Shown here: one piece after another, positions 26,435 through 35,307 of the stretch | Position numbering within the stretch: the first letter of the stretch is position 1 | How the letters are laid out: each line of letters begins with the position of its first letter | NCBI GenBank assembly: GCA_041494245.1 | Contig: JBGQAK010000004.1 | Location: forward strand, 62,001-126,000 | Reading direction: 5' to 3' | Source: RBG-13-68-16 sp041494245 | GTDB taxonomy: Bacteria > Acidobacteriota > Thermoanaerobaculia > Thermoanaerobaculales > Thermoanaerobaculaceae | Length of the DNA stretch: 64,000 nucleotides | Program-made: the position numbers and the translations under genes | Notes under the pieces: generated by a model | Seen by the model: the letters and a program-made list of their open reading frames with translations, nothing else | What the model was told of the DNA's origin: nothing | The model's database searches: none

Positions 26435-26654
26435 GCCGCTCCCTCCGCTGGCGACAGCAACGCCGGGATTCTAGCAGGGGCTCAAGGCCACGGTCGAGGT
26501 ACCCAAACCGTGGCAACAACTTGGCTCGGTGATCGGCGCGAGTTTGCATGCGCCAGTGGCCTTCCCAGCTCTCGCTCTGGACTCGGAATTGGCGAGCCGG
26601 CTAGTACATCGCTCCCTCGTTCCGGTGCCGGCTGACGACGGTGCGCTCCTGGTT
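26435..26654. other. Intergenic stretch before repeat copy B
   Basis: 220 bp upstream of aspS. It should hold the aspS promoter, but I cannot point to a convincing one, and I see no ORF. It ends at repeat copy B. Confidence 0.4.
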
Positions 26655-26744
26655 GACTAGGTGTGAAATCTCACCACGTTGTTCAGTGACAGGAGTGGTC
26701 CATCCGAGCCACTTCCGGCATGCTGTGGGTGGCGAAACCCGCAG
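26655..26744 (+). repeat. 90-bp inverted repeat, copy B (upstream of aspS)
   Basis: Plus-strand copy of the repeat at 24586-24675, with five differences in 90 positions. Weaker similarity may continue another 25 nt beyond the conserved block (GCAG...TGGATGGACCTG). No transposase gene is adjacent. Confidence 0.9.
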
Positions 26745-26874
26745 GCTGGAGGGACTGGATGGACCTGCACAACAATGCCCGAAGCTGTCCCCCGGTGCGG
26801 TCACGAGTTTCCCGGCGGTGGACGCAGCGGGCCGCGACGGGACTACACTCACGCCAACAGCGGAGGACATGGCG

Positions 26875-27573
26875 ATGACGATGAGGACGTTGCAAGCTCC
26901 CCTCTCCGCCGCCGGCCTGAGCGCGCTCGTTCTCGCCCTCGCAGCCGCATCACCGGCACCGGCGCAGGACTCCGCGGCGGAGCACGCGATCAAGCTGGCG
27001 CCGCCCAAGGAGGCGAGCGGGGTGTTGGTCGAGCAGGCGCTGAAGGGGCGGCGCTCGCTGCGCGCCTTCTCCGCCCAGCCCCTGACCCTCGCCGAGGCCG
27101 GCCAGCTGTTGTGGGCCGCGCAGGGCGTGACCGACGAGAAGGGCCGCCGCACGGCGCCGTCGGCCGGCGCGCTCTACCCCCTCGAGCTGCTCCTAGTGGC
27201 CGGGAACGTCACCGGTCTCGCGCCGGGCGTCTACCGCTACCGACCCGCCTCGCACGACCTCGTTCCGGGCGCCGCTGCCGACCGGCGGCCCGAGGTGGTC
27301 GCGGCGTGCCGGCAAGGCTGGGTGGGCCAGGCCCCCGCGATCGTCGCAGTCACCGCCGTGGAGGCGCGGACCGCCAGGAAGTACCGGGCGCGGGCAACCC
27401 GGTACGTGGCGATCGAGGCGGGCGCCGCCGCGGAGAACCTGGCTCTGCAGGCCGGCGCCCTCGGCTTGGGAACGACGGTGGTGGGCGCCTTCGACGACGC
27501 CAAGCTCGCCGCGGTGCTCCAAACGGCCAGCGACGAGCAGCCGCTGGTGTTGCTGCCGGTGGGAAGGAAGTAA
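26875..27573 (+). CDS. Exported SagB/ThcOx-type nitroreductase-fold protein
   Basis: 232 residues. Signal peptide (about 1-31, ending ASPAPAQD), then an FMN-binding nitroreductase fold of the SagB type: the ring-of-arginine start GRRSLRAFS, LLWAAQGVT, RTAPSAGALYPLEL, and ENLALQAGALGLGTTVVGAF. SagB-type enzymes oxidise azolines in peptide natural products, but lone secreted relatives are common and have unknown substrates. There is no SagC/D or precursor gene here, so a RiPP role is not supported. Of three in-frame ATGs (26869, 26875, 26881), the second has the best spacing (8 nt) to GGAGG. A TACACT box at about 26843 may be the -10. Confidence 0.8.
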   Translation: MTMRTLQAPLSAAGLSALVLALAAASPAPAQDSAAEHAIKLAPPKEASGVLVEQALKGRRSLRAFSAQPLTLAEAGQLLWAAQGVTDEKGRRTAPSAGALYPLELLLVAGNVTGLAPGVYRYRPASHDLVPGAAADRRPEVVAACRQGWVGQAPAIVAVTAVEARTARKYRARATRYVAIEAGAAAENLALQAGALGLGTTVVGAFDDAKLAAVLQTASDEQPLVLLPVGRK

Positions 27574-27591
27574 CAGGCGGGCGTTAGCGCT

Positions 27592-28593
27592 TCAGGCGGG
27601 CAGCCTCACGCTGCGCAGGAACTCTGCGCTCCTCTCGGGCAGTGCCGTGTTGATGAACATCCCCGTGCCGAGCTCGAACCCCGCGGACTTGGTCACCCGG
27701 GGGATGAGCGAGATGTACCAGTGGAAGTACTTCACCGCGCCCTCCTGCGGCGAAAGCGAGCGGATTACGTAGTTGTAGTCGGGGTCCTCGAGGCCGACGT
27801 AAAGCCTGGCGAGCACCTCCCGCAACACCGCCGTCAGGTCGGCGAGCTGGCTGTCCGTGGCGTCGCCGAAATAGGCGCTGTGGTGCTTCGGGAAGAACCA
27901 GACGTGGAACGGAGAGAGCGCCGCATACGGTACGAAGGCGGCGAACGAGGCGTTCTCCGCGAGCATCCGCGTGCCGTCGTGCAGCTCCGCCTGGAGTGTC
28001 CGGCAGTACAGGCACTCCCCCGCGTTGCCCCAGTGCCGCACCGCCTCCTCCAGGCGGGCGCGCAGCTGGTTGGGGAGCACCGGCATGCCAACGATCTGGG
28101 AGTGCGGATGGATGAGCGAGGTGCCGGCGGCCTCGCCGTAGTTCTTGAACAGGATCACGTGCTCGATGCGGCGGTCCTTGTAGAACGCACGGATGCGGTT
28201 CCCGTACGCGTGCAGGATCTGCTCCACGTGAGAAACCGGGAGCTTGGCCATCGTCATGTCGTGGGCCGGGGTCTCGACGATGACCTCGTGGAGGCCCACG
28301 CCATCGAGGAAGGTGCGGAAGCCGTTCACGTGGCGATGGACGTGCCCCTCGGGTGTGAGGGCGGCGAAACGGTTGGGCACCGAGCGCACCAGCCAACCCC
28401 CACCCTGGGCCGGCACGCGGAACTGCTCCTCGGGCGTCTGCGCCTCGTTGCCCGGACAGAACGGGCATCCTGCCTCGAACGCCCGAAGCGGCGCCTTGTG
28501 CCTCTTCTGGGTGAACTCCTCCGGGCGGCGGGCGCGCTCGGTGGCGATGATGACCCAGTCGCCGGTGACGGGGTTCAAGCGGATCTCGGGCAT
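27592..28593 (-). CDS. galT: Galactose-1-phosphate uridylyltransferase
   Basis: 333 residues. It transfers UMP between UDP-glucose and galactose-1-phosphate in the Leloir pathway. It is a HIT-fold protein with zinc-ligand cysteines in CPFC (near 43-46), NRFAAL, the active-site HPHSQIVG (nucleophilic His in the HPH motif) and the C-terminal FHWYISLIPR. The ATG at 28591-28593 has GGGAGG 7 nt upstream; the longer frame to 28668 is not supported. No galK or galE is nearby, so it may serve general sugar-phosphate exchange. It faces the SagB gene (convergent, 18 bp apart). Confidence 0.92.
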   Translation of the reverse strand: MPEIRLNPVTGDWVIIATERARRPEEFTQKRHKAPLRAFEAGCPFCPGNEAQTPEEQFRVPAQGGGWLVRSVPNRFAALTPEGHVHRHVNGFRTFLDGVGLHEVIVETPAHDMTMAKLPVSHVEQILHAYGNRIRAFYKDRRIEHVILFKNYGEAAGTSLIHPHSQIVGMPVLPNQLRARLEEAVRHWGNAGECLYCRTLQAELHDGTRMLAENASFAAFVPYAALSPFHVWFFPKHHSAYFGDATDSQLADLTAVLREVLARLYVGLEDPDYNYVIRSLSPQEGAVKYFHWYISLIPRVTKSAGFELGTGMFINTALPERSAEFLRSVRLPA

Positions 28594-28754
28594 CGCGGCG
28601 CCTCCCTTGTGCAGGACGGTGGACTCGTGGCGTGCGTTCCAAGCCTCCACCCTGGGTACACCGGCCACTGGGGTGGTGTCAAGGACCGGGTGACCCGAAA
28701 CCCTCCGCTCCGGGCCACGTATCGAATGCAGCGGCGCACCGCGGAGGTGGGGCG

Positions 28755-28955
28755 ATGGGCAAGTTTCTCCTCTGGCTGATCCTGCTGGTGCTGTGCTGGC
28801 CGCTGGCGCTGCTGGCGCTGGTGCTCTACCCCCTCGTCTGGCTGCTGCTCCTGCCGTTCCGCCTCCTCGGTATCGCGGTCGAGGGCGTGCTGGGCCTCGT
28901 CAAGGCGGTCATAACACTGCCCGCTCGGGTGCTCGGCGGTCCGCGCCGCCTCTAG
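28755..28955 (+). CDS. Small integral membrane protein of unknown function
   Basis: 66 residues with two hydrophobic segments (about 4-35 and 38-56) rich in Leu, Val and Trp, and a short basic end (PARVLGGPRRL). The ATG has GGAGG 8 nt upstream, so translation is credible. No family recognised. It lies between galT (divergent) and the DEAD-box gene (convergent). Confidence 0.6.
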   Translation: MGKFLLWLILLVLCWPLALLALVLYPLVWLLLLPFRLLGIAVEGVLGLVKAVITLPARVLGGPRRL

Positions 28956-29023
28956 GAAGGCTGCGGCCCCGGTGCCTCGTCGCTGGCGGGGGTCACGCCC
29001 CGAGGGCGGCCGGCCGCCTGCGG

Positions 29024-30346
29024 TCAACCCGACGGAGAGGGTGCGCCCCCGGCGCCACCGCGGCCGGGGCGGTCGCCGCGGCGCCGGCGCCGTTTCGTCC
29101 GAGGCTCCGACGGGTCGCCTGTCGCCGCCTGCTCGCGGGGGTGCGGGTGGGCCTCCGGGCGGGGACGCGGCTGCACCGGCAGGAACAGCGCGTTGTCGGG
29201 TTGCTGTACCGGGATATCCGCGCCCAGCAGCTTCTCGATCGCCGGAAGCGAGTAGACGAAGTTGTCGCACGCCAGGGAGATCGCCTTCCCCTCGGCCCCG
29301 ACCCGCGCGGTCCTGCCAACCCGGTGGATGTAGTCCTCGGGGTCCTGCGGGAGGTCGTAGTTGATCACGTGGGAGACGCCCTCGATGTGGAGCCCGCGCG
29401 AGGCCACGTCGGTGGCCACCAGGATCGGCAATGTGCCCTCCTTGAAATCGTTGAGCACCTTTAGCCTCCGCGTCTGGATCACCGAGCCGGTGAGGCCGCG
29501 GGCGTGGTAGCCGTGGCGCTCGAGGCGCTCCACGAGCCGGCGCGCCTCCTCGCGGGTGTTGACGAAGATCATCGTGCGCTCGCACCCCTCGCGCGCCAGC
29601 AGGCCCAGCAGCAGCGAAAACTTCTCCCGCGAGCCCACGTGGTAGAGCGCCTGCTCGAGCCGGTCGGGGGTGATCTCCTCCGGGTTGACCACGATCTCGG
29701 CGGGGTCCCGCATCTCGGAGAAACCGAGCTGGAGCACGCGGTTGGAGAGCGTGGCGGTGTAGAACATCGTCTGCCGCCTGCCAGGCGCAGGCAACCGGCG
29801 GGTAATCTCCCGCAGGTCGTCGATGAACCCCATGTCGAACATGCGGTCCGCCTCGTCCACCACGAAGACCTGTACGCGGCGCAGCGACGTCACGCCCTGG
29901 CGCAGGTAGTCGAGCAGGCGGCCGGGGGTGCCGACCAGCAGGTCCACGCCGCGCCTGAGCTCTTCCCGCTGCTCGCGGTACTCCATACCGCCGAAAACCG
30001 CCTCGGTCACGAGGCCCGTGTGGGCCCCGAGTTTCTCGGCGTCGGCCGCCACCTGAACCACCAACTCGCGGGTCGGCGCAATGACCAGCGCCCGCGGCTC
30101 GCGCGGCTCGGGGGCCGGCGCAGCCAGCAGCTTGTTGAAGATCGTGACCAGGTAGGCGGCGGTCTTTCCGGTCCCGGTCTGCGCCTGGGCCGCCACATCG
30201 CGGCCGGCGAGGGACAGCGGCAGCACCTCGGCCTGGACCAGGGTGCAGCGGTCGAAGCCGGCGTCGGCGAGGCCCTGCCGGATCTGGGGCGGGAGGTCGA
30301 ACTCGGAGAAGGTGCGGTGCGAGAACAGCGTGCCCGGTTCACTCAC
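29024..30346 (-). CDS. DEAD-box ATP-dependent RNA helicase (RhlB/RhlE-like)
   Basis: 440 residues. Motifs in order: Q motif region (TLVQAEVLP), Walker A AQTGTGKT, PTRELV, TPGRLLD, VDEADRM (DEAD), TAT in place of the usual SAT, IFVNTREEARRL, TDVASRGLHI and HRVGRTARVG. The C-terminus is a basic Arg/Gly/Pro tail (about 400-440) likely to bind RNA. Role: ATP-driven RNA unwinding in decay or ribosome assembly. The start is set to a GTG at 30344-30346 because a TATACT box lies exactly 6 nt upstream; the ATG at 30388 lies upstream of that promoter. Confidence 0.92.
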   Translation of the reverse strand: MSEPGTLFSHRTFSEFDLPPQIRQGLADAGFDRCTLVQAEVLPLSLAGRDVAAQAQTGTGKTAAYLVTIFNKLLAAPAPEPREPRALVIAPTRELVVQVAADAEKLGAHTGLVTEAVFGGMEYREQREELRRGVDLLVGTPGRLLDYLRQGVTSLRRVQVFVVDEADRMFDMGFIDDLREITRRLPAPGRRQTMFYTATLSNRVLQLGFSEMRDPAEIVVNPEEITPDRLEQALYHVGSREKFSLLLGLLAREGCERTMIFVNTREEARRLVERLERHGYHARGLTGSVIQTRRLKVLNDFKEGTLPILVATDVASRGLHIEGVSHVINYDLPQDPEDYIHRVGRTARVGAEGKAISLACDNFVYSLPAIEKLLGADIPVQQPDNALFLPVQPRPRPEAHPHPREQAATGDPSEPRTKRRRRRGDRPGRGGAGGAPSPSG

Positions 30347-30352
30347 CCGCGC

Positions 30353-30358
30353 AGTATA
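30353..30358 (-). promoter_or_regulatory. -10 box for leaderless DEAD-box helicase mRNA
   Basis: TATACT on the minus strand, 6 nt before the GTG. Predicted +1 is the G of the start codon. The hexamer, the 6-nt gap and the absence of a -35 match the HDAC-like gene. Confidence 0.5.
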
Positions 30359-30400
30359 CGCGGTGGGACCGTCGCTATGCAGGTCCACCGAGCCACCGCG

Positions 30401-30563
30401 TCAAGGCCCGCTGCGACTCAGGAATGCCCTGCTGGGGACGGTGACCTCGACCACCACCGTGGAGACTTCCTCGGTGACGTCGTCCTGCAACGTCACTGCC
30501 ACGGGGTGCTTCCCCTCCTGCACCATCAGCGCGACTCGCCAGGTAGGGGAGGACGGCCGCCCT
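30401..30563 (-). pseudogene. Second C-terminal remnant of the VWA-type secreted protein family
   Basis: A minus-strand frame reads WRVALMVQEGKHPVAVTLQ, then DDVTEEVSTVVVEVTVPS, and ends in TGA at 30401-30403. It aligns with the remnant at 24259 (VAV-x-[VL]-x-DDV-x3-STV-x4-TV in both). There is no start codon or N-terminal part; sense is lost at about 30563, near the permease stop. It is best read as a leftover gene end. It lies just upstream of the DEAD-box promoter on the same strand. Confidence 0.6.
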
Positions 30564-30574
30564 CGGACGCGCCC

Positions 30575-31987
<1,413 letters not shown>

Positions 31988-32090
31988 CGGGCTGCCTCCT
32001 CAGGGGTTCAACCGCACGGTGGCACAAGGTCGCGTCACTATAGCGGCTCGATCGGGGCTTTGCCAGCGACGAGCCTCACGTCGGCCGGCC

Positions 32091-33707
32091 TCAGCGACCG
32101 GGCGTGCCGTCCCGGACGGCGATCCAGCTCTCGAGCTTCGCCCGCCGATCCGGTGTGTCCGCGCGCGGCAACAGCTCCTCCAGGGTGCCCTTCGGGCCGC
32201 CGGCGTACACGTCGTGGATCACCGCCAGCTCGAGCGACGACTGCCAGGTCGACGGCGGGCGGACGTTTCCCACGAGCAGCAGCGCGCCGAGCAGCAGCAC
32301 CAGCGCAACGAGCCACTCGACTGGGCGGCCACCCGGTGTAGCCAGCAGCAGGAGCAGCGCCATCGCCGCCGCCCCGAGCACCCCAAGGACCGGCTGCAGC
32401 AGGGGGGGCGGCAGCCACGACGGCACCCGGATGCCGCCGCCCAGCAGCTTCTGCGCGAGCGTGACGAACGGGACCGGGTAGTCTTCGGGCGGGAAAGGGA
32501 AGCTTGCGAGGACCGGCCAGACCTGGAGCCACCCCCACAGCGCTCCGAGGGCGACGAGTGCACGTCCCCAGCCGCGGCGCAGCACCGTCTCGGCGCCGTC
32601 GGCCGCCAGCAGGCAGATCAGCGGCAGCACGGCCAGCAGGTAGCGGGGGCCGGGAAACCACCCCCCGTGCCAGTTCCGGTAGCCGGACATGGCGATCAGG
32701 AGCACTGCCGGCGCCGCCACGAGCGCCAGCCGCGCGGCGATGTCCTCCCTCCACCACGCGCCCCGCCGGAGCACCCCGACCAGTGCCAGAGCCGCGACCG
32801 GCGCCCACACAAGCAGCCCGCGGCTCGGCGAGACGAGCAGCCCCACGAGCGCCGACGCGCGTGGCCAGGAAACCCCGGAGAGTCCCTGCGCCCCCAGCGC
32901 TGCAAACGACCCGTAGCTGGAGTGCGCGGAGGCGAGCGCGAACGGCGAGCCGAAGCAGGAGGCGTTGTAGAGGCCGAGAAGAATGAGCGGCAGGGCGCCA
33001 CCGGCGGTCATCCCGAAGCTGCCCCACCGGCCCAGGCGATGCACGGCCGCGAGCGCGAGCACGGCGGCCGGCAGCGCGACCGGATACTCCGAGACTGAAG
33101 CCCACGCGAGGAGCACCCCGGCGAGGAAACCACACCGTACGCCCGCCCGCCTCGAGCCGAACAGCAACAGGTACGCCGCCAGCAGCAGGCAAGCCGTCAG
33201 CGCGTGCGAGAACAGCAGCAGCGCGGCGGCCAGCGCCGGGGTGGCGAGGGCGAACGCCGCGACAATCACCGCCCCGCCGGCGGGAGAGCGGACGGACGCG
33301 ACCCGCGCAAGCAGGAGGACCGTGAGGACGAACGGCGCACCGGCGGCGAGGAGCCTCCCGAGCACCAGGGCCAAACGCAATGTGGACTCAGGATCATTGC
33401 CGGCAAGGCGCTCCGCCAGGAACGCGCCGGGCAGCAGGAGCGGGAGCATCCCCGGGGCCTTGTTCGGAAAGATGCGCCCGCCGGCGGAGGCGAGATCCTC
33501 CATGCCGCCGAAGCGCTCGACCTCCGGGGAGATCTCAAGGGTGCCGCGGGTGACCACGGCGAGCGCCTGGTAGACCCGTCCGCGCTCGTTGGGGCTCTCG
33601 AAGCGCGGCCAGAAGTTGACCACGACGAGCTGCAGGAGCACGACCACGCCCAACGTCACGCCCAGCCAGGCGCCGCGTAACCTCTCCTCGGCCGACTGCA
33701 GAGTCAC
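32091..33707 (-). CDS. Polytopic membrane protein, GT-C glycosyltransferase-like
   Basis: 538 residues with about 11-12 hydrophobic helices. The first periplasmic loop reads SPNERGRVYQAL, a short acidic/Arg pattern in the place where GT-C enzymes have their catalytic acid, and a later loop has WHGGWFPGPRYLLAVLPL. It could transfer sugars from a lipid carrier, but no family signature is decisive. The GTG start (33705-33707) is fixed by a TACACT box 6 nt upstream (leaderless mRNA); longer in-frame starts lie upstream of this promoter. It is divergent from the M4 protease. Confidence 0.65.
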   Translation of the reverse strand: MTLQSAEERLRGAWLGVTLGVVVLLQLVVVNFWPRFESPNERGRVYQALAVVTRGTLEISPEVERFGGMEDLASAGGRIFPNKAPGMLPLLLPGAFLAERLAGNDPESTLRLALVLGRLLAAGAPFVLTVLLLARVASVRSPAGGAVIVAAFALATPALAAALLLFSHALTACLLLAAYLLLFGSRRAGVRCGFLAGVLLAWASVSEYPVALPAAVLALAAVHRLGRWGSFGMTAGGALPLILLGLYNASCFGSPFALASAHSSYGSFAALGAQGLSGVSWPRASALVGLLVSPSRGLLVWAPVAALALVGVLRRGAWWREDIAARLALVAAPAVLLIAMSGYRNWHGGWFPGPRYLLAVLPLICLLAADGAETVLRRGWGRALVALGALWGWLQVWPVLASFPFPPEDYPVPFVTLAQKLLGGGIRVPSWLPPPLLQPVLGVLGAAAMALLLLLATPGGRPVEWLVALVLLLGALLLVGNVRPPSTWQSSLELAVIHDVYAGGPKGTLEELLPRADTPDRRAKLESWIAVRDGTPGR

Positions 33708-33713
33708 ACCGAC

Positions 33714-33719
33714 AGTGTA
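33714..33719 (-). promoter_or_regulatory. -10 box for leaderless GT-C-like gene
   Basis: TACACT on the minus strand, 6 nt before the GTG at 33707. Predicted +1 is at the start codon. No clear -35. Confidence 0.45.
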
Positions 33720-33849
33720 GGCGATGGCCCGCGCGCCCTTGACGCGACCGCCGCCGGGCGCTAGACCTGTTGCGAGCCCGGAGGGCCGGCCGAGACCGGA
33801 CACGCACGACGGTCCGCCTCGCGCCTGCGGCCGGGATGGGAGACTGAAC

Positions 33850-34929
33850 ATGACGACGGCACCACACGGGGGGGTTCCGGCGCGCCGCACACGCGAGGGG
33901 TTCCACCCGATCGCCTGCATCCTGCCGCCCCACATCCTGCGCGCGATCGTCGAGCGCGGCACCCCCGAGCAGCGCGCCTGGGCCATGCAGGTCCTCGCGA
34001 TTTCCGAGCGGATCCGCGGCCGGCGCGAGCTGCTGGGCGACATCGCCACCGCGACGGCGCTGGCTGCGGAGGGCAGGCAGCGCACCGTGTACGACGCCGG
34101 TGGCGGCTCGCAGCTCCCCGGCAGGCTGGTGCGCAGCGAGGGCCAGGGCCCCGCGGAGGACGTCGCCGGCAACGAGGCGTACGACGGCTCGGGCGCGACC
34201 TGGGACCTCTACCACGACGTCTACGGGCGCAACTCGATCGACGACCGTGGGATGCCGCTCGTCTCCAGCGTTCACTACCGGGTCGCCTACGACAACGCGT
34301 TCTGGGACGGCAGCCAGATGGTCTACGGCGACGGCGACGGGAAGATCTTCCAACGCTTCACGAAGGCGATCGACGTGATCGGCCACGAGCTGACGCACGG
34401 CGTCACGCAGTACGAGGCTGGGCTCGCCTACGCGGACCAGCCGGGCGCGCTCAACGAGTCGTTCTCCGATGTGTTCGGCTCTCTCGTCAAACAGCGCTCG
34501 CTGGGCCAGACGGCCGCGCAGGCCGACTGGCTCATCGGCGATGGGCTGTTCACCTCCGCGATCAACGGGAAGGCGCTGCGCTCGATGGCGGCGCCGGGGA
34601 CCGCGTACGACGACCCCCTCATCGGCAAGGATCCGCAGCCCGCCGACATGGCGCACTACGTCGAGACGACCGACGACAACGGCGGCGTGCACATCAACTC
34701 CGGGATCCCCAACCGCGCGTTCTACCTCGCGGCCACCGCCATCGGAGGCTACGCCTGGGAGAAGGCGGGCCACGTCTGGTACGTCACCCTGCGGGATCGC
34801 CTGCACCCCGAATCGGACTTCAAGGCCGCCGCGCAGCTCACGGCCGCGGTGGCCGGCGAGCTTTTCGGCAGGAGGAGCCCGGTCGCCTCGGCGGTGCGCG
34901 CCGCCTGGACGACGGTCGGCGTACTCTAA
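33850..34929 (+). CDS. Protealysin-like M4 metalloprotease
   Basis: 359 residues. Zinc site: His179-Glu180-x-x-His183 (GHELTHGVTQYE) and Glu203 (GALNESFSDV), with the later catalytic His281 (VHINSGIPNRAFY). It has no signal peptide and only a short N-terminal prosegment containing ACILPPHILRAI, like the PPL-type precursor of protealysins, which act intracellularly or are released without a Sec signal. The ATG has GGGAG about 9 nt upstream. The next gene, 8 nt downstream, encodes an emfourin-like inhibitor, the known partner of this subgroup. Confidence 0.92.
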   Translation: MTTAPHGGVPARRTREGFHPIACILPPHILRAIVERGTPEQRAWAMQVLAISERIRGRRELLGDIATATALAAEGRQRTVYDAGGGSQLPGRLVRSEGQGPAEDVAGNEAYDGSGATWDLYHDVYGRNSIDDRGMPLVSSVHYRVAYDNAFWDGSQMVYGDGDGKIFQRFTKAIDVIGHELTHGVTQYEAGLAYADQPGALNESFSDVFGSLVKQRSLGQTAAQADWLIGDGLFTSAINGKALRSMAAPGTAYDDPLIGKDPQPADMAHYVETTDDNGGVHINSGIPNRAFYLAATAIGGYAWEKAGHVWYVTLRDRLHPESDFKAAAQLTAAVAGELFGRRSPVASAVRAAWTTVGVL

Positions 34930-34937
34930 AGGCCGCC

Positions 34938-35234
34938 ATGCGCGTGAGACTCGAGCGGACCGGGGGCTTCGCCAACATCCGGAGGACGTTCACCGCGGAC
35001 GCGGCGACCCTCGCCCCCGAGCGCGCGGAGGAGCTTCGTCGCCTGGTGGAGGCCGCCGCCCTCGATCGTGTCACCTCGAGGCCTTCTGCGCCCCCGCGAG
35101 GCGCCGACCGCTTCGTCTACACAGTCACCGTCGAGCAGGAGGGTACGGAGCGGGCGGTCACCGTCGGCGAGGACGCCGCGCCCGCGGCCCTGCAGCAGCT
35201 CATCGACTGGGTCCAACGCCTCGCGGAAGGCTGA
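34938..35234 (+). CDS. Emfourin-like inhibitor of the adjacent M4 protease
   Basis: 98 residues, starting MRVRLERTGGFANIRRTF, which matches the N-terminal pattern of emfourins, small cytosolic inhibitors encoded next to protealysin-like genes. The body has the usual RFVYTVTVEQEG strand and an acidic C-terminal helix (LQQLIDWVQRLAEG). It starts 8 nt after the protease stop, so it is co-expressed and would keep the protease inactive in the cell. The family call rests on N-terminal pattern, size and gene order, not an alignment. Confidence 0.8.
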   Translation: MRVRLERTGGFANIRRTFTADAATLAPERAEELRRLVEAAALDRVTSRPSAPPRGADRFVYTVTVEQEGTERAVTVGEDAAPAALQQLIDWVQRLAEG

Positions 35235-35280
35235 CACTGTTGCGACCCGAGCCGTGGAACAATAGCTCGGCGAGCCTGCG

Positions 35281-35296
35281 GCGCGCTGCTGCGCGC
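35281..35296. terminator. Possible bidirectional hairpin between convergent operons
   Basis: A perfect 6-bp GC stem (GCGCGC, TGCT loop, GCGCGC) lies in the 73-bp gap between the emfourin gene and the ABC export operon. No U-run follows in either direction, so it is a weak terminator candidate at best. Confidence 0.3.
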
Positions 35297-35307
35297 AACA
35301 AGCAAGT

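Noticed and set aside
26875..28593. Azole-modified peptide (RiPP) cluster around the SagB-like gene
   Set aside because: There is no cyclodehydratase, precursor peptide or dedicated protease; galT and the neighbours are housekeeping genes, and the SagB-like protein is exported.
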